Assembly: GCF_030161115.1 (NCBI RefSeq)
Contig: NZ_BSPQ01000002.1
Location: 280,318-344,317 of the forward strand
Length of the DNA stretch: 64,000 nt
Source of the DNA: Psychromonas marina
GTDB taxonomy: Bacteria > Pseudomonadota > Gammaproteobacteria > Enterobacterales > Psychromonadaceae
Direction of reading: 5' to 3'
Shown: piece after piece, positions 42,050-51,217 of the stretch
Layout: the number at the start of each line of letters is the position of its first letter
Position numbering within the stretch: the first letter of the stretch is position 1
Made by a program: the position numbers and the translations under genes
Notes under the pieces: model-generated
Told to the model about the DNA's origin: nothing
What the model saw: only the letters and a program-made list of their open reading frames with translations
Databases searched by the model: none

Positions 42050-43345
42050 ATGAGCCACAATTTTTTAGTATCACTGAGTTTTGAACGCGCGTCACCAACA
42101 TGGGGTGAGAATGCATTATTAAGTTTTTCAGAAGGCCATGCTGTTATTCATCTCAATAAAGACAAAGCGTTATTCTCACAGGTCCAAACAGCAGCACGTA
42201 AACTAGATGGTATGTCACTGCCAGAGATTAAACTGCAGGGCGAGCATTGGGATTGCGATTTACGTTGGGCATTTAGCCAAGGATTATTTAACGCTAAAAA
42301 AGGCGCTAATATTGATTTTGGTACTGAATTGGCTGATCAAGAATTACAAACATTGACTCTGCGTAAACAGATTGTGGAATGGGTACGTAATACCATCAAC
42401 CTTGGACCAGAGGCACTTTCTCCACAGGATTTATGTCAAAAGTCAGCGGATTTAATTGATAATGTGGTTGCTGATAAAGCCCACCTTAGTTATAAAATTA
42501 TCGCTGGTGATGAGCTACTAGAACATCAATTTCATGGTATCTATCAAGTAGGGCGCGGCAGTGTACGTCCGGGTGCGATGTTACAGTTAGATTATAATCC
42601 AACCGGTGATAAAAACGCTTTGGTGGAATATGCATTGATTGGTAAAGGGATCACCTTTGATTCTGGCGGTTATAGTTTAAAACCGAGTGCTGGCATGTCG
42701 ATCATGAAAAGTGACATGGGCGGCGCTGCGACACTTGCCGGTGCGTTAGCACTTTCTATCGTTAATGGTCTACCAAAACGTATCAAGCTTTACCTGTGTT
42801 GTGCTGAAAACTTAGTGAGTGGCAATGCGTTTAAATTAGGTGATGTGATCACCTATAAAAACGGTGTAACGGCAGAGATATTAAACAGCGATGCAGAGGG
42901 ACGCTTAGTGATGGCCGATGGGCTTATTGCGGCACAGGATGATAATCCTGTGCGCATCATTGATGCTGCAACGTTAACCGGTGCTGCTAAAATGGCGGTA
43001 GGGCGTGATTATAACTGTGTATTAACCATGGATGATCAGTTTGCGCAATTAGCTAGCGACAGTGCTGCTACGCAGAATGAAAAACTATGGCGCTTACCTT
43101 TTGAAGCGTTTCATTTAGAACAAATTAGCTCCTCTTTTGCTGATGTTGCAAATATTTCAAGTGGTGAAGGTATGGCTGGTGCTTCAACGGCTACAGCGTT
43201 CCTTGCTAAGTTTGTGAAAACCCCGGAAAAAAACTGGTTACATTTTGATCTTTCTGGCAGTTATCAGCTCGGCGCGAATGGATTATGGGCCGCGGGCGGT
43301 AAAGGCCATGGCGTATTGATGTTAAGCGAGATCATCTCTGCTTAG
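42050..43345 (+). CDS. pepB: Peptidase B, M17 leucyl-aminopeptidase family (431 aa)
   Basis: A cytosolic two-metal aminopeptidase of broad specificity. The catalytic C-terminal domain shows GKGITFDSGGYSLKPSAGM, SDMGGAATLAGA, and the family signature NSDAEGRLVMADG (about residues 282-294). Size is that of E. coli PepB (427) rather than PepA, and position after iscX supports PepB. ATG 42050 has AAAAGGAA ahead; the frame opens ten codons earlier within the terminator. Confidence 0.92.
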   Translation: MSHNFLVSLSFERASPTWGENALLSFSEGHAVIHLNKDKALFSQVQTAARKLDGMSLPEIKLQGEHWDCDLRWAFSQGLFNAKKGANIDFGTELADQELQTLTLRKQIVEWVRNTINLGPEALSPQDLCQKSADLIDNVVADKAHLSYKIIAGDELLEHQFHGIYQVGRGSVRPGAMLQLDYNPTGDKNALVEYALIGKGITFDSGGYSLKPSAGMSIMKSDMGGAATLAGALALSIVNGLPKRIKLYLCCAENLVSGNAFKLGDVITYKNGVTAEILNSDAEGRLVMADGLIAAQDDNPVRIIDAATLTGAAKMAVGRDYNCVLTMDDQFAQLASDSAATQNEKLWRLPFEAFHLEQISSSFADVANISSGEGMAGASTATAFLAKFVKTPEKNWLHFDLSGSYQLGANGLWAAGGKGHGVLMLSEIISA

Positions 43346-43367
43346 CGATTAAATCGTGCTTAAATGA

Positions 43368-43396
43368 AAAACACGGTTTTTACCGTGTTTTTTTGT
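43368..43396 (+). terminator. Rho-independent terminator of pepB
   Basis: AAAACACGGT and ACCGTGTTTT form a 10-bp stem with loop TTTT, followed by a T-run. Confidence 0.9.
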
Positions 43397-43462
43397 TTTT
43401 AAAGCGTATAATGCAGGACGTTTTATTTTCTACTATTTTCATACAATCCCAGAGAACCATTT

Positions 43463-45841
43463 ATGCAAACAATGCAAAGTTATTTTATCCCTACCGCGAA
43501 AGGTTTAGCCCCGTTACTTGAGGTTGAACTAAGAGAAATGGGAATTGAAGAACCCAAACAAATCACCGGTGGCGTTAGCTTCAATGGTTCACTAGAGCAA
43601 GGCTATAAAGTTTGTTTATGGTCTCGTTTTGCATCACGTGTTTTGCTTAAATTAAGTGAATTCAAGGTGTTAACGCCTTTAGATCTTTACTTAGGTTGTA
43701 GCAACATCAAATGGGAAGATCACTTTGATATTAATAGCACGTTCTCAATCGACTTCTCGGGTAGCAACGATGAAATTCGTAATACGCAGTTTGGTGCGTT
43801 AAAAATTAAAGATGCGATTGTTGATAGATTCCGTAAAAAGTTTGATGAACAGCGTCCTAATGTTGAAAAGCGTGATGCTGATATTCGTTTTAATGGTCGT
43901 TTATGGAAAGATAAAGCTTCTATTTATTTAGATCTTTCTGGCGCACCGCTAAATATCCGTGGTTACCGTACGATTGCTGGTGAAGCACCGTTACGTGAAA
44001 CATTAGCAGCGGGTATCATCAAGCGTAGTGGTTGGAAAGGTGAACCATTAATGGATCCAATGTGTGGTTCAGGTACGGTGATTATTGAAGCGGCTATGAT
44101 GTCATTGAATATTGCACCAGGTTCATTACGTCCTACTTTTGGTTTTGAAAAATGGAAAATGCATGATGAAGAGTGTTGGAAAACACTGAAAACATCAGCA
44201 CAAGTATACGGCCGTCGTGCTGTTCAAGATTGTGATACAAAATTCTATGCGTCTGATTTAAGCCAAGAGATGATTCGTATCGCTAAGCAAAATGCACAAC
44301 GTGCAGGTGTTGCTGAGCTGATTGAATTCTCTGTGCAAGATGCGAAAAAAATTCTACCACCAGAAGAGTTAGAAACGGGGATGTTAATTTCAAATCCTCC
44401 TTACGGTGAACGTTTAGGTGGTTTCAGTGACACGATTACGCTATACACTGAATTAGGTGCACACTTTAAAGATGCATTTGCTGGCTGGAATCTATCGATG
44501 TTTGCGATGGATACTGAGCTATTAAGCTGTTTAGGTATGCGTGCTGGTAAAAGCTTCAAGTTCTTCAATGGTCCAATCGAGTGTGTTCTTAAAAACTACC
44601 GTATTTCACCAAAACGCAATGCTCAAGGTGTTGTTGCGCCTGTGGTTGAAAAACAAAACGAAAAACAAATTGAAAGCAAACAAAGTACTACTGATATTTA
44701 CGGTGATATTAACAGTAAATACAGTAACAAACACGACCACAAAAGTAGCGAAACAGAGAGCCAAGCTGTTGAAAGTATCAATCCTTGGACAATGGGTCGT
44801 GGTGATGAAGCAGAACTTGAGCCTAAAGAAAGTTTTGAGATGGCACAAGAGTCTGAATCTGAAATTGTATTTAAAGAAGTTCAGCAGATTAAACCAGCTA
44901 TCTACTCAGAAGCATTTGCAAACCGTTTAACTAAAAATCTTAAAAAATTAGAAAAATGGGCGCAACGTGAAAACGTAGAATGTTACCGTATGTACGATGC
45001 AGATTTACCAGAATATAACGTGGCGATTGACCGTTACGGTGAATACGTGATTATTCAAGAGTACCGCGCACCAAAAGAGATTGAGCTAGCTAAAACACGT
45101 CGCCGTTTCTTAGACGTCGTTTCTACGGTACGTTACATGCTAAATCTTTCTGATGACAAGTTAGTCATCAAAGTGCGTGAGCGTCAAAAAGGACGTAAGC
45201 AATATGAGCGTATGGATGCTAAAAAACAGTCACTTATCATGCACGAAGGGCCTGCAAAAATCATTGTTAACCTGCAAGATTACCTAGATACAGGCCTATT
45301 TTTAGACCACCGTCCAGTGCGCCTTAAAATTGGTACCATGGCTAAGGGTAAAGATTTCTTAAACCTATTCTGTTACACAGCAACTGCGTCAGTACATGCT
45401 GCGTTAGGTGGGGCTAAATCAACAACAAGTGTTGATATGTCAAACACTTACCTTGCATGGGGTGAGCAAAACTTCGCTGAAAATAACATTAAAGGTGCAC
45501 ATCAGTTCATCCAGCAAGATTGTATTAAATGGTTACAACATGCCCATGAAACGTATGACCTAATCTTCATCGATCCACCTACATTCTCAAACTCTAAACG
45601 TATGAGTGATGTATTTGATGTTCAAGATGATCACGTTGCACTATTAACCTCGGCAAGTGAACGTTTAAATGACGGTGGTGAAATCATCTTCTCAAATAAT
45701 AAACGTAACTTTAAGTTAGACCTTGAAGCGATTAAAGCATTGGGTTTTTACGTTAAAGATATCTCTAAAGCGTCTATTCCTGAAGACTTTAAACGTAACT
45801 TCAAAATCCACCAATGCTGGATTTTAACTAAGCATGACTAA
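43463..45841 (+). CDS. rlmL: 23S rRNA G2445/G2069 methyltransferase RlmKL (792 aa)
   Basis: A fused enzyme: the RlmL half (about residues 1-390) has a THUMP region and the methylase motifs DPMCGSGTVIIEA and ISNPPYGERLG and makes m2G2445; the RlmK half (about 490-792) has FCYTATASVHAALGG and FIDPPTFSNSKR and makes m7G2069. It is about 90 residues longer than E. coli RlmL (702). The excess is a polar, low-complexity linker (about 395-470) rich in Gln, Ser, Lys and Glu. It overlaps the glutaredoxin-like gene by eight bases. Confidence 0.94.
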   Translation: MQTMQSYFIPTAKGLAPLLEVELREMGIEEPKQITGGVSFNGSLEQGYKVCLWSRFASRVLLKLSEFKVLTPLDLYLGCSNIKWEDHFDINSTFSIDFSGSNDEIRNTQFGALKIKDAIVDRFRKKFDEQRPNVEKRDADIRFNGRLWKDKASIYLDLSGAPLNIRGYRTIAGEAPLRETLAAGIIKRSGWKGEPLMDPMCGSGTVIIEAAMMSLNIAPGSLRPTFGFEKWKMHDEECWKTLKTSAQVYGRRAVQDCDTKFYASDLSQEMIRIAKQNAQRAGVAELIEFSVQDAKKILPPEELETGMLISNPPYGERLGGFSDTITLYTELGAHFKDAFAGWNLSMFAMDTELLSCLGMRAGKSFKFFNGPIECVLKNYRISPKRNAQGVVAPVVEKQNEKQIESKQSTTDIYGDINSKYSNKHDHKSSETESQAVESINPWTMGRGDEAELEPKESFEMAQESESEIVFKEVQQIKPAIYSEAFANRLTKNLKKLEKWAQRENVECYRMYDADLPEYNVAIDRYGEYVIIQEYRAPKEIELAKTRRRFLDVVSTVRYMLNLSDDKLVIKVRERQKGRKQYERMDAKKQSLIMHEGPAKIIVNLQDYLDTGLFLDHRPVRLKIGTMAKGKDFLNLFCYTATASVHAALGGAKSTTSVDMSNTYLAWGEQNFAENNIKGAHQFIQQDCIKWLQHAHETYDLIFIDPPTFSNSKRMSDVFDVQDDHVALLTSASERLNDGGEIIFSNNKRNFKLDLEAIKALGFYVKDISKASIPEDFKRNFKIHQCWILTKHD

Positions 45842-46058
45842 TTGCGTTACCTTCTATTATACCGATGGTTGTCATCTTTGTGATGACGCTATCAAGTTAT
45901 TAGAACAGCTCAAGCTAACCTATCAAAAAGTAGATATCATCGAACAAGATAGGTTAGTGACGCTATACGCAACCACAATTCCCGTTGTAGAAAACGCATC
46001 AGGTTCAACACTGAACTGGCCGTTTTCACTGCAACAGTTACAGCAATTCACATCCTAA
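45834..46058 (+). CDS. Glutaredoxin-like protein (DUF836 type, 74 aa)
   Basis: A minimal thioredoxin-fold protein with the redox motif CHLC (residues 13-16) in YYTDGCHLCDDAIKLL and the cis-proline in ATTIPVVE. It is short, as usual for this family. Its substrate is unknown. It overlaps rlmL and is followed by uup, an order conserved in related genomes. Confidence 0.85.
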   Translation: MTNCVTFYYTDGCHLCDDAIKLLEQLKLTYQKVDIIEQDRLVTLYATTIPVVENASGSTLNWPFSLQQLQQFTS

Positions 46059-46153
46059 TAAGAGCGCTCCTTACCATCCTATTAGGTGTTTATTAATAAA
46101 CATAGTAACGCTTAGCGCCGCGGCCTAAGTGGTTACTTATAAAAGAGAATTTA

Positions 46154-48061
46154 ATGGCACTACTTACCTTACATAATGCAGAGCTCGCCTTTGGTGACAA
46201 CCCATTATTAAATAAAACTAACTTAGTGATTGAGCCCAATGAACGTGTTTGTTTAGTGGGACGCAACGGTGCGGGTAAATCAACACTGTTAAAAGTATTA
46301 GATGGCCGTATTCAGCTTGATGATGGTACGTTACTTATTAATACTGACGTAAAAGTGGCACGTTTAGAACAAGATCCGCCGACTGCCAATACCATGAGTG
46401 CTTACGATTTTGTTGCTTCGGGCATGGATAACGTCGGTGAAGTATTAAAAGCATATCATCACCAACTAGTGGTTATCGAAACAGATTACAGCGAAAAAGA
46501 ACTCGGTAAATTAGCGAAACTTCAAGAGAAGCTAGACCAACTTGATGGATGGCAGCTAGACAGTAAAATTAATCAAATTCTAGATCGTTTAGCTATCTCT
46601 CCTGATACTAACCTTGATGAACTTTCTGGTGGTTGGTTACGTAAAGTAGCGCTAGCAAAAGCGTTAGTGAATGACCCTGATTTACTACTTCTAGACGAAC
46701 CAACTAACCATTTGGACGTTGGTACTATTGAATGGCTTGAGCAATTTTTATTGAGCTTTAAAGGTTCGATTGTTTTTATCAGCCATGATAGGGAATTTAT
46801 CCGCCGTTTATCAACGCGCATTATCGATATCGACCGTGGTAATTTGAGTTCTTGGCCTGGTGGTTACGATGAGTATCTTGAGGCTAAAGAGGAAGCATTA
46901 CGTGTTGAAGATGAACAAAATGCTGAGTTTGACCGTAAATTAGCGATTGAAGAAAAATGGATCCGTCAAGGTATCAAGGCGCGTCGTACCCGTAATGAAG
47001 GCCGTGTTCGTGCCCTTAAAGCGTTGCGTAATGAACGTTCAGATCGTCAAAATGTTCAGGGTAAAGCGAAAATCAATATCGATGTTTCAAGTCGCTCTGG
47101 CAAAATTATCTTTGAAGCTGAAAACGTTTCTTACGGTTATGAAGATTTACCTATCGTTAAAGATTTCTCAACGACGATCATGCGTGGTGATAAAATTGCA
47201 TTTGTTGGCCGTAATGGTTGTGGTAAGAGTACCGTTTTAAAACTGTTCTTAGACCAACTTCAACCTGATTCTGGTACGTTGAAATGTGGTACTAAGTTAG
47301 AAGTCGCTTACTTTGACCAATACCGCGATACCTTAGATCCTGAAAAATCAGTGATGGATAACCTTGCTGAAGGTAAGCAGGAAGTCGAAGTGAATGGCCT
47401 TAAACGTCATGTTTTAGGTTACCTGCAAGACTTCTTATTCCACCCTGTGCGTGCAAGAACACCCGTTAAAGCACTTTCTGGTGGTGAGAAGAATCGCCTG
47501 TTATTGGCTAAAATCTTCTTAAAACCTAATAACTTATTGATTCTTGATGAACCAACCAATGATCTTGATGTCGAAACGCTAGAGCTGTTAGAAGAGCTAT
47601 TAGCTGACTATAAAGGCACACTATTATTAGTAAGCCATGACCGTAGTTTTGTTGATAATACAGTAACACATACTTGGTTCTTTGATGGTAATGGTAACAT
47701 TGAGCAATTTGTAGGCGGCTTCACCGATGCTGCACGTCATAAAGCGCAAAGTGAACAAGCACCGGTTATCGAGAAAAAAGAAGACAAGAAAGCAAAAGTA
47801 GAAAAAGCGGCGCCAAAATCAAAACCAACTAAAAAATTATCGTATAAGATGCAGTTGGAATTAGATGCATTGCCAAGAGAACTTGAGCAATTAGAGGCGC
47901 GCGTTGAAGAGTTGCAGGAGGCGATTAATACTCCTGAGTTTTTCACTAAAGATAAAAAAGATGCGGATCAATTCCTTGCTGAACTTGCAACAACCGAAGA
48001 AAAATTAGAAGTTGCTTTTGAGCGTTGGGAACATTTAGAAGAGTTACAAAACGGAGAATAA
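46154..48061 (+). CDS. uup: ABC-F ATPase Uup (635 aa)
   Basis: A soluble twin-ATPase of the ABC-F class, linked to ribosome function and to precise excision of transposons. Two nucleotide-binding domains: Walker A GRNGAGKSTLLKVL with LSGGWLRKVALAKAL, and GRNGCGKSTVLKLF with LSGGEKNRLLLAKI; Walker B in each reads LLLDEPTNHLD and LILDEPTNDLD. The C-terminal coiled-coil DNA-binding domain (about residues 540-635) is rich in Lys and Glu. No membrane segments are present, as expected. Confidence 0.94.
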   Translation: MALLTLHNAELAFGDNPLLNKTNLVIEPNERVCLVGRNGAGKSTLLKVLDGRIQLDDGTLLINTDVKVARLEQDPPTANTMSAYDFVASGMDNVGEVLKAYHHQLVVIETDYSEKELGKLAKLQEKLDQLDGWQLDSKINQILDRLAISPDTNLDELSGGWLRKVALAKALVNDPDLLLLDEPTNHLDVGTIEWLEQFLLSFKGSIVFISHDREFIRRLSTRIIDIDRGNLSSWPGGYDEYLEAKEEALRVEDEQNAEFDRKLAIEEKWIRQGIKARRTRNEGRVRALKALRNERSDRQNVQGKAKINIDVSSRSGKIIFEAENVSYGYEDLPIVKDFSTTIMRGDKIAFVGRNGCGKSTVLKLFLDQLQPDSGTLKCGTKLEVAYFDQYRDTLDPEKSVMDNLAEGKQEVEVNGLKRHVLGYLQDFLFHPVRARTPVKALSGGEKNRLLLAKIFLKPNNLLILDEPTNDLDVETLELLEELLADYKGTLLLVSHDRSFVDNTVTHTWFFDGNGNIEQFVGGFTDAARHKAQSEQAPVIEKKEDKKAKVEKAAPKSKPTKKLSYKMQLELDALPRELEQLEARVEELQEAINTPEFFTKDKKDADQFLAELATTEEKLEVAFERWEHLEELQNGE

Positions 48062-48067
48062 CTTTAC

Positions 48068-49888
48068 ATGAAATTTAAACTCACATTAGTGTCTGCTTCA
48101 TTAGCATTGCTATTGGCTAATAGCAGTTGGGCAGAGGGGCTACCATACTACAATATTGTGCCTATCGATGTTGATAATGGTCTTGACGAAAGCGTTGGCG
48201 CTTACCCAGTAGCAATGTCTGATGATGGAAATTTTATTGCGACCGCTTCAATCAGAGCGGCCATTTCACGTAACATAGATATCGGTTTACCGTTTACCTT
48301 TAATCGTGATTGCCAATATGATGATGATATTTGTGAGCTTGAATTTGAAGGCAGTGAAAGCGCTGCTGACTTTAGTTATTACAATGCTTACAAAGCATGG
48401 CGAAATGCACAAGCGGATGCTTCATCGGGTTATGAACGTTACATGTTTGCCAATACGTTATTAGATTTAAGTGATGATGCTAGGGATACTGTTTTTGGCT
48501 CTGATGCGAGTAGTGATGTTAAAATCACGGATGTAAGTGATGAAATCGACACAATGGGCAACCAACGTTACCTTGTGGGCTATACGTCAGCGCCTTACAT
48601 CGGTGGTGAACGTGAATTTGTACGTCGTGCTTATATTGAAGACTATGATGGTAATGCAATTGAGCTCGTCCCAGAGTTTACTAGCAATGGTGGTTTTAGC
48701 AGTGCCTATAAACTACAGCAGGTAACCTACACGGATGGTACTGAAAAAACATTAGTGATTGGTGCGTCAAGTCGTTCATACCCTGATGACGATGATGATC
48801 GTTTTAATGACTGTTATAACAGTGATGAAGATGATTATCGTTATAATTATAATGACTTAGTATATTGTCCTGGTTTTGATACCCAAGCTTGGGCCTGGGA
48901 TGTAAGCGATTTAGCGTCAGAGCCAACTAATTTTGCATTAGCAACTACGTGGTTAGAAAACAACGAGACCAATCGAAACAGTTTAACCTTTAGTGCCAAT
49001 GCTTTTGATATGAATAAGTCAGGTATCGCTGTTGGCGCATCGACTTTTGAGTATGGGCGTGGCACTGAAGGTGCCCGTCAGCGTGCAATTATTATGACGC
49101 CAGACGAAGCGGGTAACTATACAAAACCAACAGAGTTAACGGCTGCTGTTAGCGGTATCGATGATCAAGAGGATTCTATCTATAACACTTGGGCGTTAAC
49201 CATCTCTGAAGCGGGTATTGTGACCGGTAACCGTGAATACGATACGGTTAAAGGGCGTAACCAGCCGATTGAGTTTTTTGTTTATAATAATGAAACTAAT
49301 ACAGTTAAATTTCCACTGTTAGACAAAAAAGTAGCGACAACCAAACAGTACCTTGATAATGGTAGTCATTACATCACTAAAAGTGGTGCCAATAGCCGCA
49401 TTTATGATGCGAATGAAGATGGTTTAATGGTTGGTGAAGTTGATGGTTATGATCAAAACGATCCTGTTTATCAGGGTAATGCTCGTAGCCAAAGTGCATT
49501 TTTGTATAACAATGAAAGCAATGAAGCTTGGTTGTTGAACGACCTGATCTGTAGTATGGAAGCAGACGATGAGGTAACTTCTCCATTTATACGTATTCGT
49601 AGTGCAACGGTTATTAGCGATAGTGATGAAAATGGCGATCATGTGATATTGGCGGAAGGTTTCGAGTATGCAAATGCTGAAGCTTACAACAATAAAATTG
49701 GTGCCGTGCCAATGGCCTTTAAATTAACGCGTAATTTAGACGTTGCAACACCAGGGGATAGCCCAAACTGTTGGGAGTCTGATCTGTTGCAATCAAGCGA
49801 TGAAGATTACGAACGCCAAGGTGCAGCCTCATTCTGGTTATGGTTATTTGCATTGCCGATGTTATTTATACGCCGCTTTAAAAAATAA
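48068..49888 (+). CDS. DUF3466-family exported protein (606 aa)
   Basis: A signal peptide (about residues 1-22) is followed by a long, very acidic secreted domain of repeated beta segments, several with a YxVGxxS-like or IGASSRS turn. The C-terminus is a tripartite tail: small residues (GAAS), one hydrophobic span (FWLWLFALPMLFI) and a basic end (RRFKK), as in sorted surface proteins of the GlyGly-CTERM kind, though the two-glycine motif itself is not clear here. Function unknown. It follows uup by six bases and is probably in the same operon. Confidence 0.8.
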   Translation: MKFKLTLVSASLALLLANSSWAEGLPYYNIVPIDVDNGLDESVGAYPVAMSDDGNFIATASIRAAISRNIDIGLPFTFNRDCQYDDDICELEFEGSESAADFSYYNAYKAWRNAQADASSGYERYMFANTLLDLSDDARDTVFGSDASSDVKITDVSDEIDTMGNQRYLVGYTSAPYIGGEREFVRRAYIEDYDGNAIELVPEFTSNGGFSSAYKLQQVTYTDGTEKTLVIGASSRSYPDDDDDRFNDCYNSDEDDYRYNYNDLVYCPGFDTQAWAWDVSDLASEPTNFALATTWLENNETNRNSLTFSANAFDMNKSGIAVGASTFEYGRGTEGARQRAIIMTPDEAGNYTKPTELTAAVSGIDDQEDSIYNTWALTISEAGIVTGNREYDTVKGRNQPIEFFVYNNETNTVKFPLLDKKVATTKQYLDNGSHYITKSGANSRIYDANEDGLMVGEVDGYDQNDPVYQGNARSQSAFLYNNESNEAWLLNDLICSMEADDEVTSPFIRIRSATVISDSDENGDHVILAEGFEYANAEAYNNKIGAVPMAFKLTRNLDVATPGDSPNCWESDLLQSSDEDYERQGAASFWLWLFALPMLFIRRFKK

Positions 49889-49921
49889 TCTCAGGATTAT
49901 TTCATCTCTTGTGAGCTATTG

Positions 49922-49956
49922 AAGCCTGTTAGTGTTAACTTTCAGGCTTTTTTTTC
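49922..49956 (+). terminator. Rho-independent terminator after the DUF3466 gene
   Basis: AAGCCTG and CAGGCTT pair around a 14-base loop, followed by a run of about nine T. Confidence 0.85.
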
Positions 49957-49969
49957 GATTTAATTTCAG

Positions 49970-49988
49970 ATGTCATTAAAGTGTCACA
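49970..49988 (+). promoter_or_regulatory. Pho box upstream of pstS
   Basis: TGTCAT-TAAAG-TGTCAC has the two TGTCA half-sites at 11-bp spacing typical of PhoB sites (about 15 of 19 positions match). It lies about 100 bases upstream of pstS. Confidence 0.75.
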
Positions 49989-50091
49989 CAAGGTGGGCAT
50001 ATTAGCCGCATCACCAAAAAGTAAAACACATTCTTACTTAATAATGACTAAGAATTACACCAATCAATTTAAACTTTACAGGGAGTTTTAG

Positions 50092-51054
50092 ATGAAACTT
50101 AAAACATTAGCAGCAGCTATGACACTTAGCGCATCGTTATTTACAGTAGCTACTTCTGCTTCAGCAGCGGCACTACCAAGTTATGAGAAAGTAAGTGGTA
50201 TTTCGGGAAATCTATCTTCTGTTGGCTCTGACACGCTGGCTAATATGATGACATTCTGGGCAGAAGAGTTTAAAACAAACTACCCAAATATTAATATCCA
50301 AATTCAAGCTGCTGGTTCATCAACAGCGCCGCCTTCATTGACAGAAGGTACGTCTCAATTCGGCCCAATGAGTCGTAAAATGAAGTCTAAAGAGATTGAA
50401 GCATTTGAAAAACGTTACGGTTACAAACCAACAGCAGTACGCGTCGCAATCGATGCACTTGCTGTTTTTGTTAATAAAGATAACCCAATTGAAGGCTTAA
50501 GCATCAAACAAGTTGATGCTATTTTCTCTGCAACACAAAAATGTGGTAACGATATTAACGCAACACGTTGGGCTGATTTGGGATTAACGGGTGGCTGGGC
50601 TGGTCGAGATATTCAACTGTTTGGTCGTAATTCAGTATCGGGTACTTACGGTTACTTTAAGAAAAAAGCACTGTGTAAAGGCGATTACAAAAATAGTGTA
50701 AACGAGCAGCCTGGCTCAGCATCAGTTGTGCAATCGGTTGCTTCTTCACTGAACTCAATCGGCTACTCTGGTATCGGTTATAAAGTAGCGGGTGTTAAAG
50801 CGGTAGCGCTGTCTAAGAAAGGTGGTCCATTCATTGAAGCGACAATGGAAAATGCGATTTCGGGTAAATACCCATTATCACGTTTCCTATACGTTTACGT
50901 GAACAAGCACCCAAACAAACCACTTTCTCCTCTGCAAGCTGAGTTCTTAAGAATGGTATTGTCAGAGCAAGGACAAGGGATTGTTAAGAAAGATGGTTAC
51001 ATTCCACTACCAAGTAAAGTGGCGATGAATGAGTTGGCTAAACTAGGCCTTTAA
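50092..51054 (+). CDS. Phosphate-binding periplasmic protein PstS-like (320 aa)
   Basis: The periplasmic phosphate receptor for a Pst ABC importer. A signal peptide (about residues 1-25) is followed by the two-lobe fold with ligand-contacting segments [31 protein letters not shown] and [18 protein letters not shown] precedes the ATG, a Pho box lies upstream and a terminator directly follows. No pstC, pstA or pstB is next to it, so it is a stand-alone receptor gene; the permease must be elsewhere. Confidence 0.9.
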   Translation: MKLKTLAAAMTLSASLFTVATSASAAALPSYEKVSGISGNLSSVGSDTLANMMTFWAEEFKTNYPNINIQIQAAGSSTAPPSLTEGTSQFGPMSRKMKSKEIEAFEKRYGYKPTAVRVAIDALAVFVNKDNPIEGLSIKQVDAIFSATQKCGNDINATRWADLGLTGGWAGRDIQLFGRNSVSGTYGYFKKKALCKGDYKNSVNEQPGSASVVQSVASSLNSIGYSGIGYKVAGVKAVALSKKGGPFIEATMENAISGKYPLSRFLYVYVNKHPNKPLSPLQAEFLRMVLSEQGQGIVKKDGYIPLPSKVAMNELAKLGL

Positions 51055-51104
51055 GATAACGGATAAAAGCTAATCTTTAATTGCTTTAAAACCAATCACT
51101 CCTA

Positions 51105-51134
51105 AAAAAACAGCGCTTTTGCGCTGTTTTTTTT
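51105..51134 (+). terminator. Rho-independent terminator of pstS
   Basis: AAACAGCGC and GCGCTGTTT pair around TTTT, flanked by A- and T-runs. Confidence 0.92.
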
Positions 51135-51217
51135 GTTAAAAATTAGTACCAATCTATAGCACCTCATTTAAGCCTCTGTATACTAAAGCAAATACTTTCT
51201 GTTTAAGGTAGGTGCTT

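Noticed and set aside
44541-44930. 129-codon frame inside rlmL
   Set aside because: It is an out-of-frame reading of the low-complexity linker of rlmL, rich in Lys and Leu from codon bias.
49889-50091. rmf gene expected after the DUF3466 gene in some relatives
   Set aside because: The gap holds a terminator and a Pho box; no frame resembling ribosome modulation factor was found.
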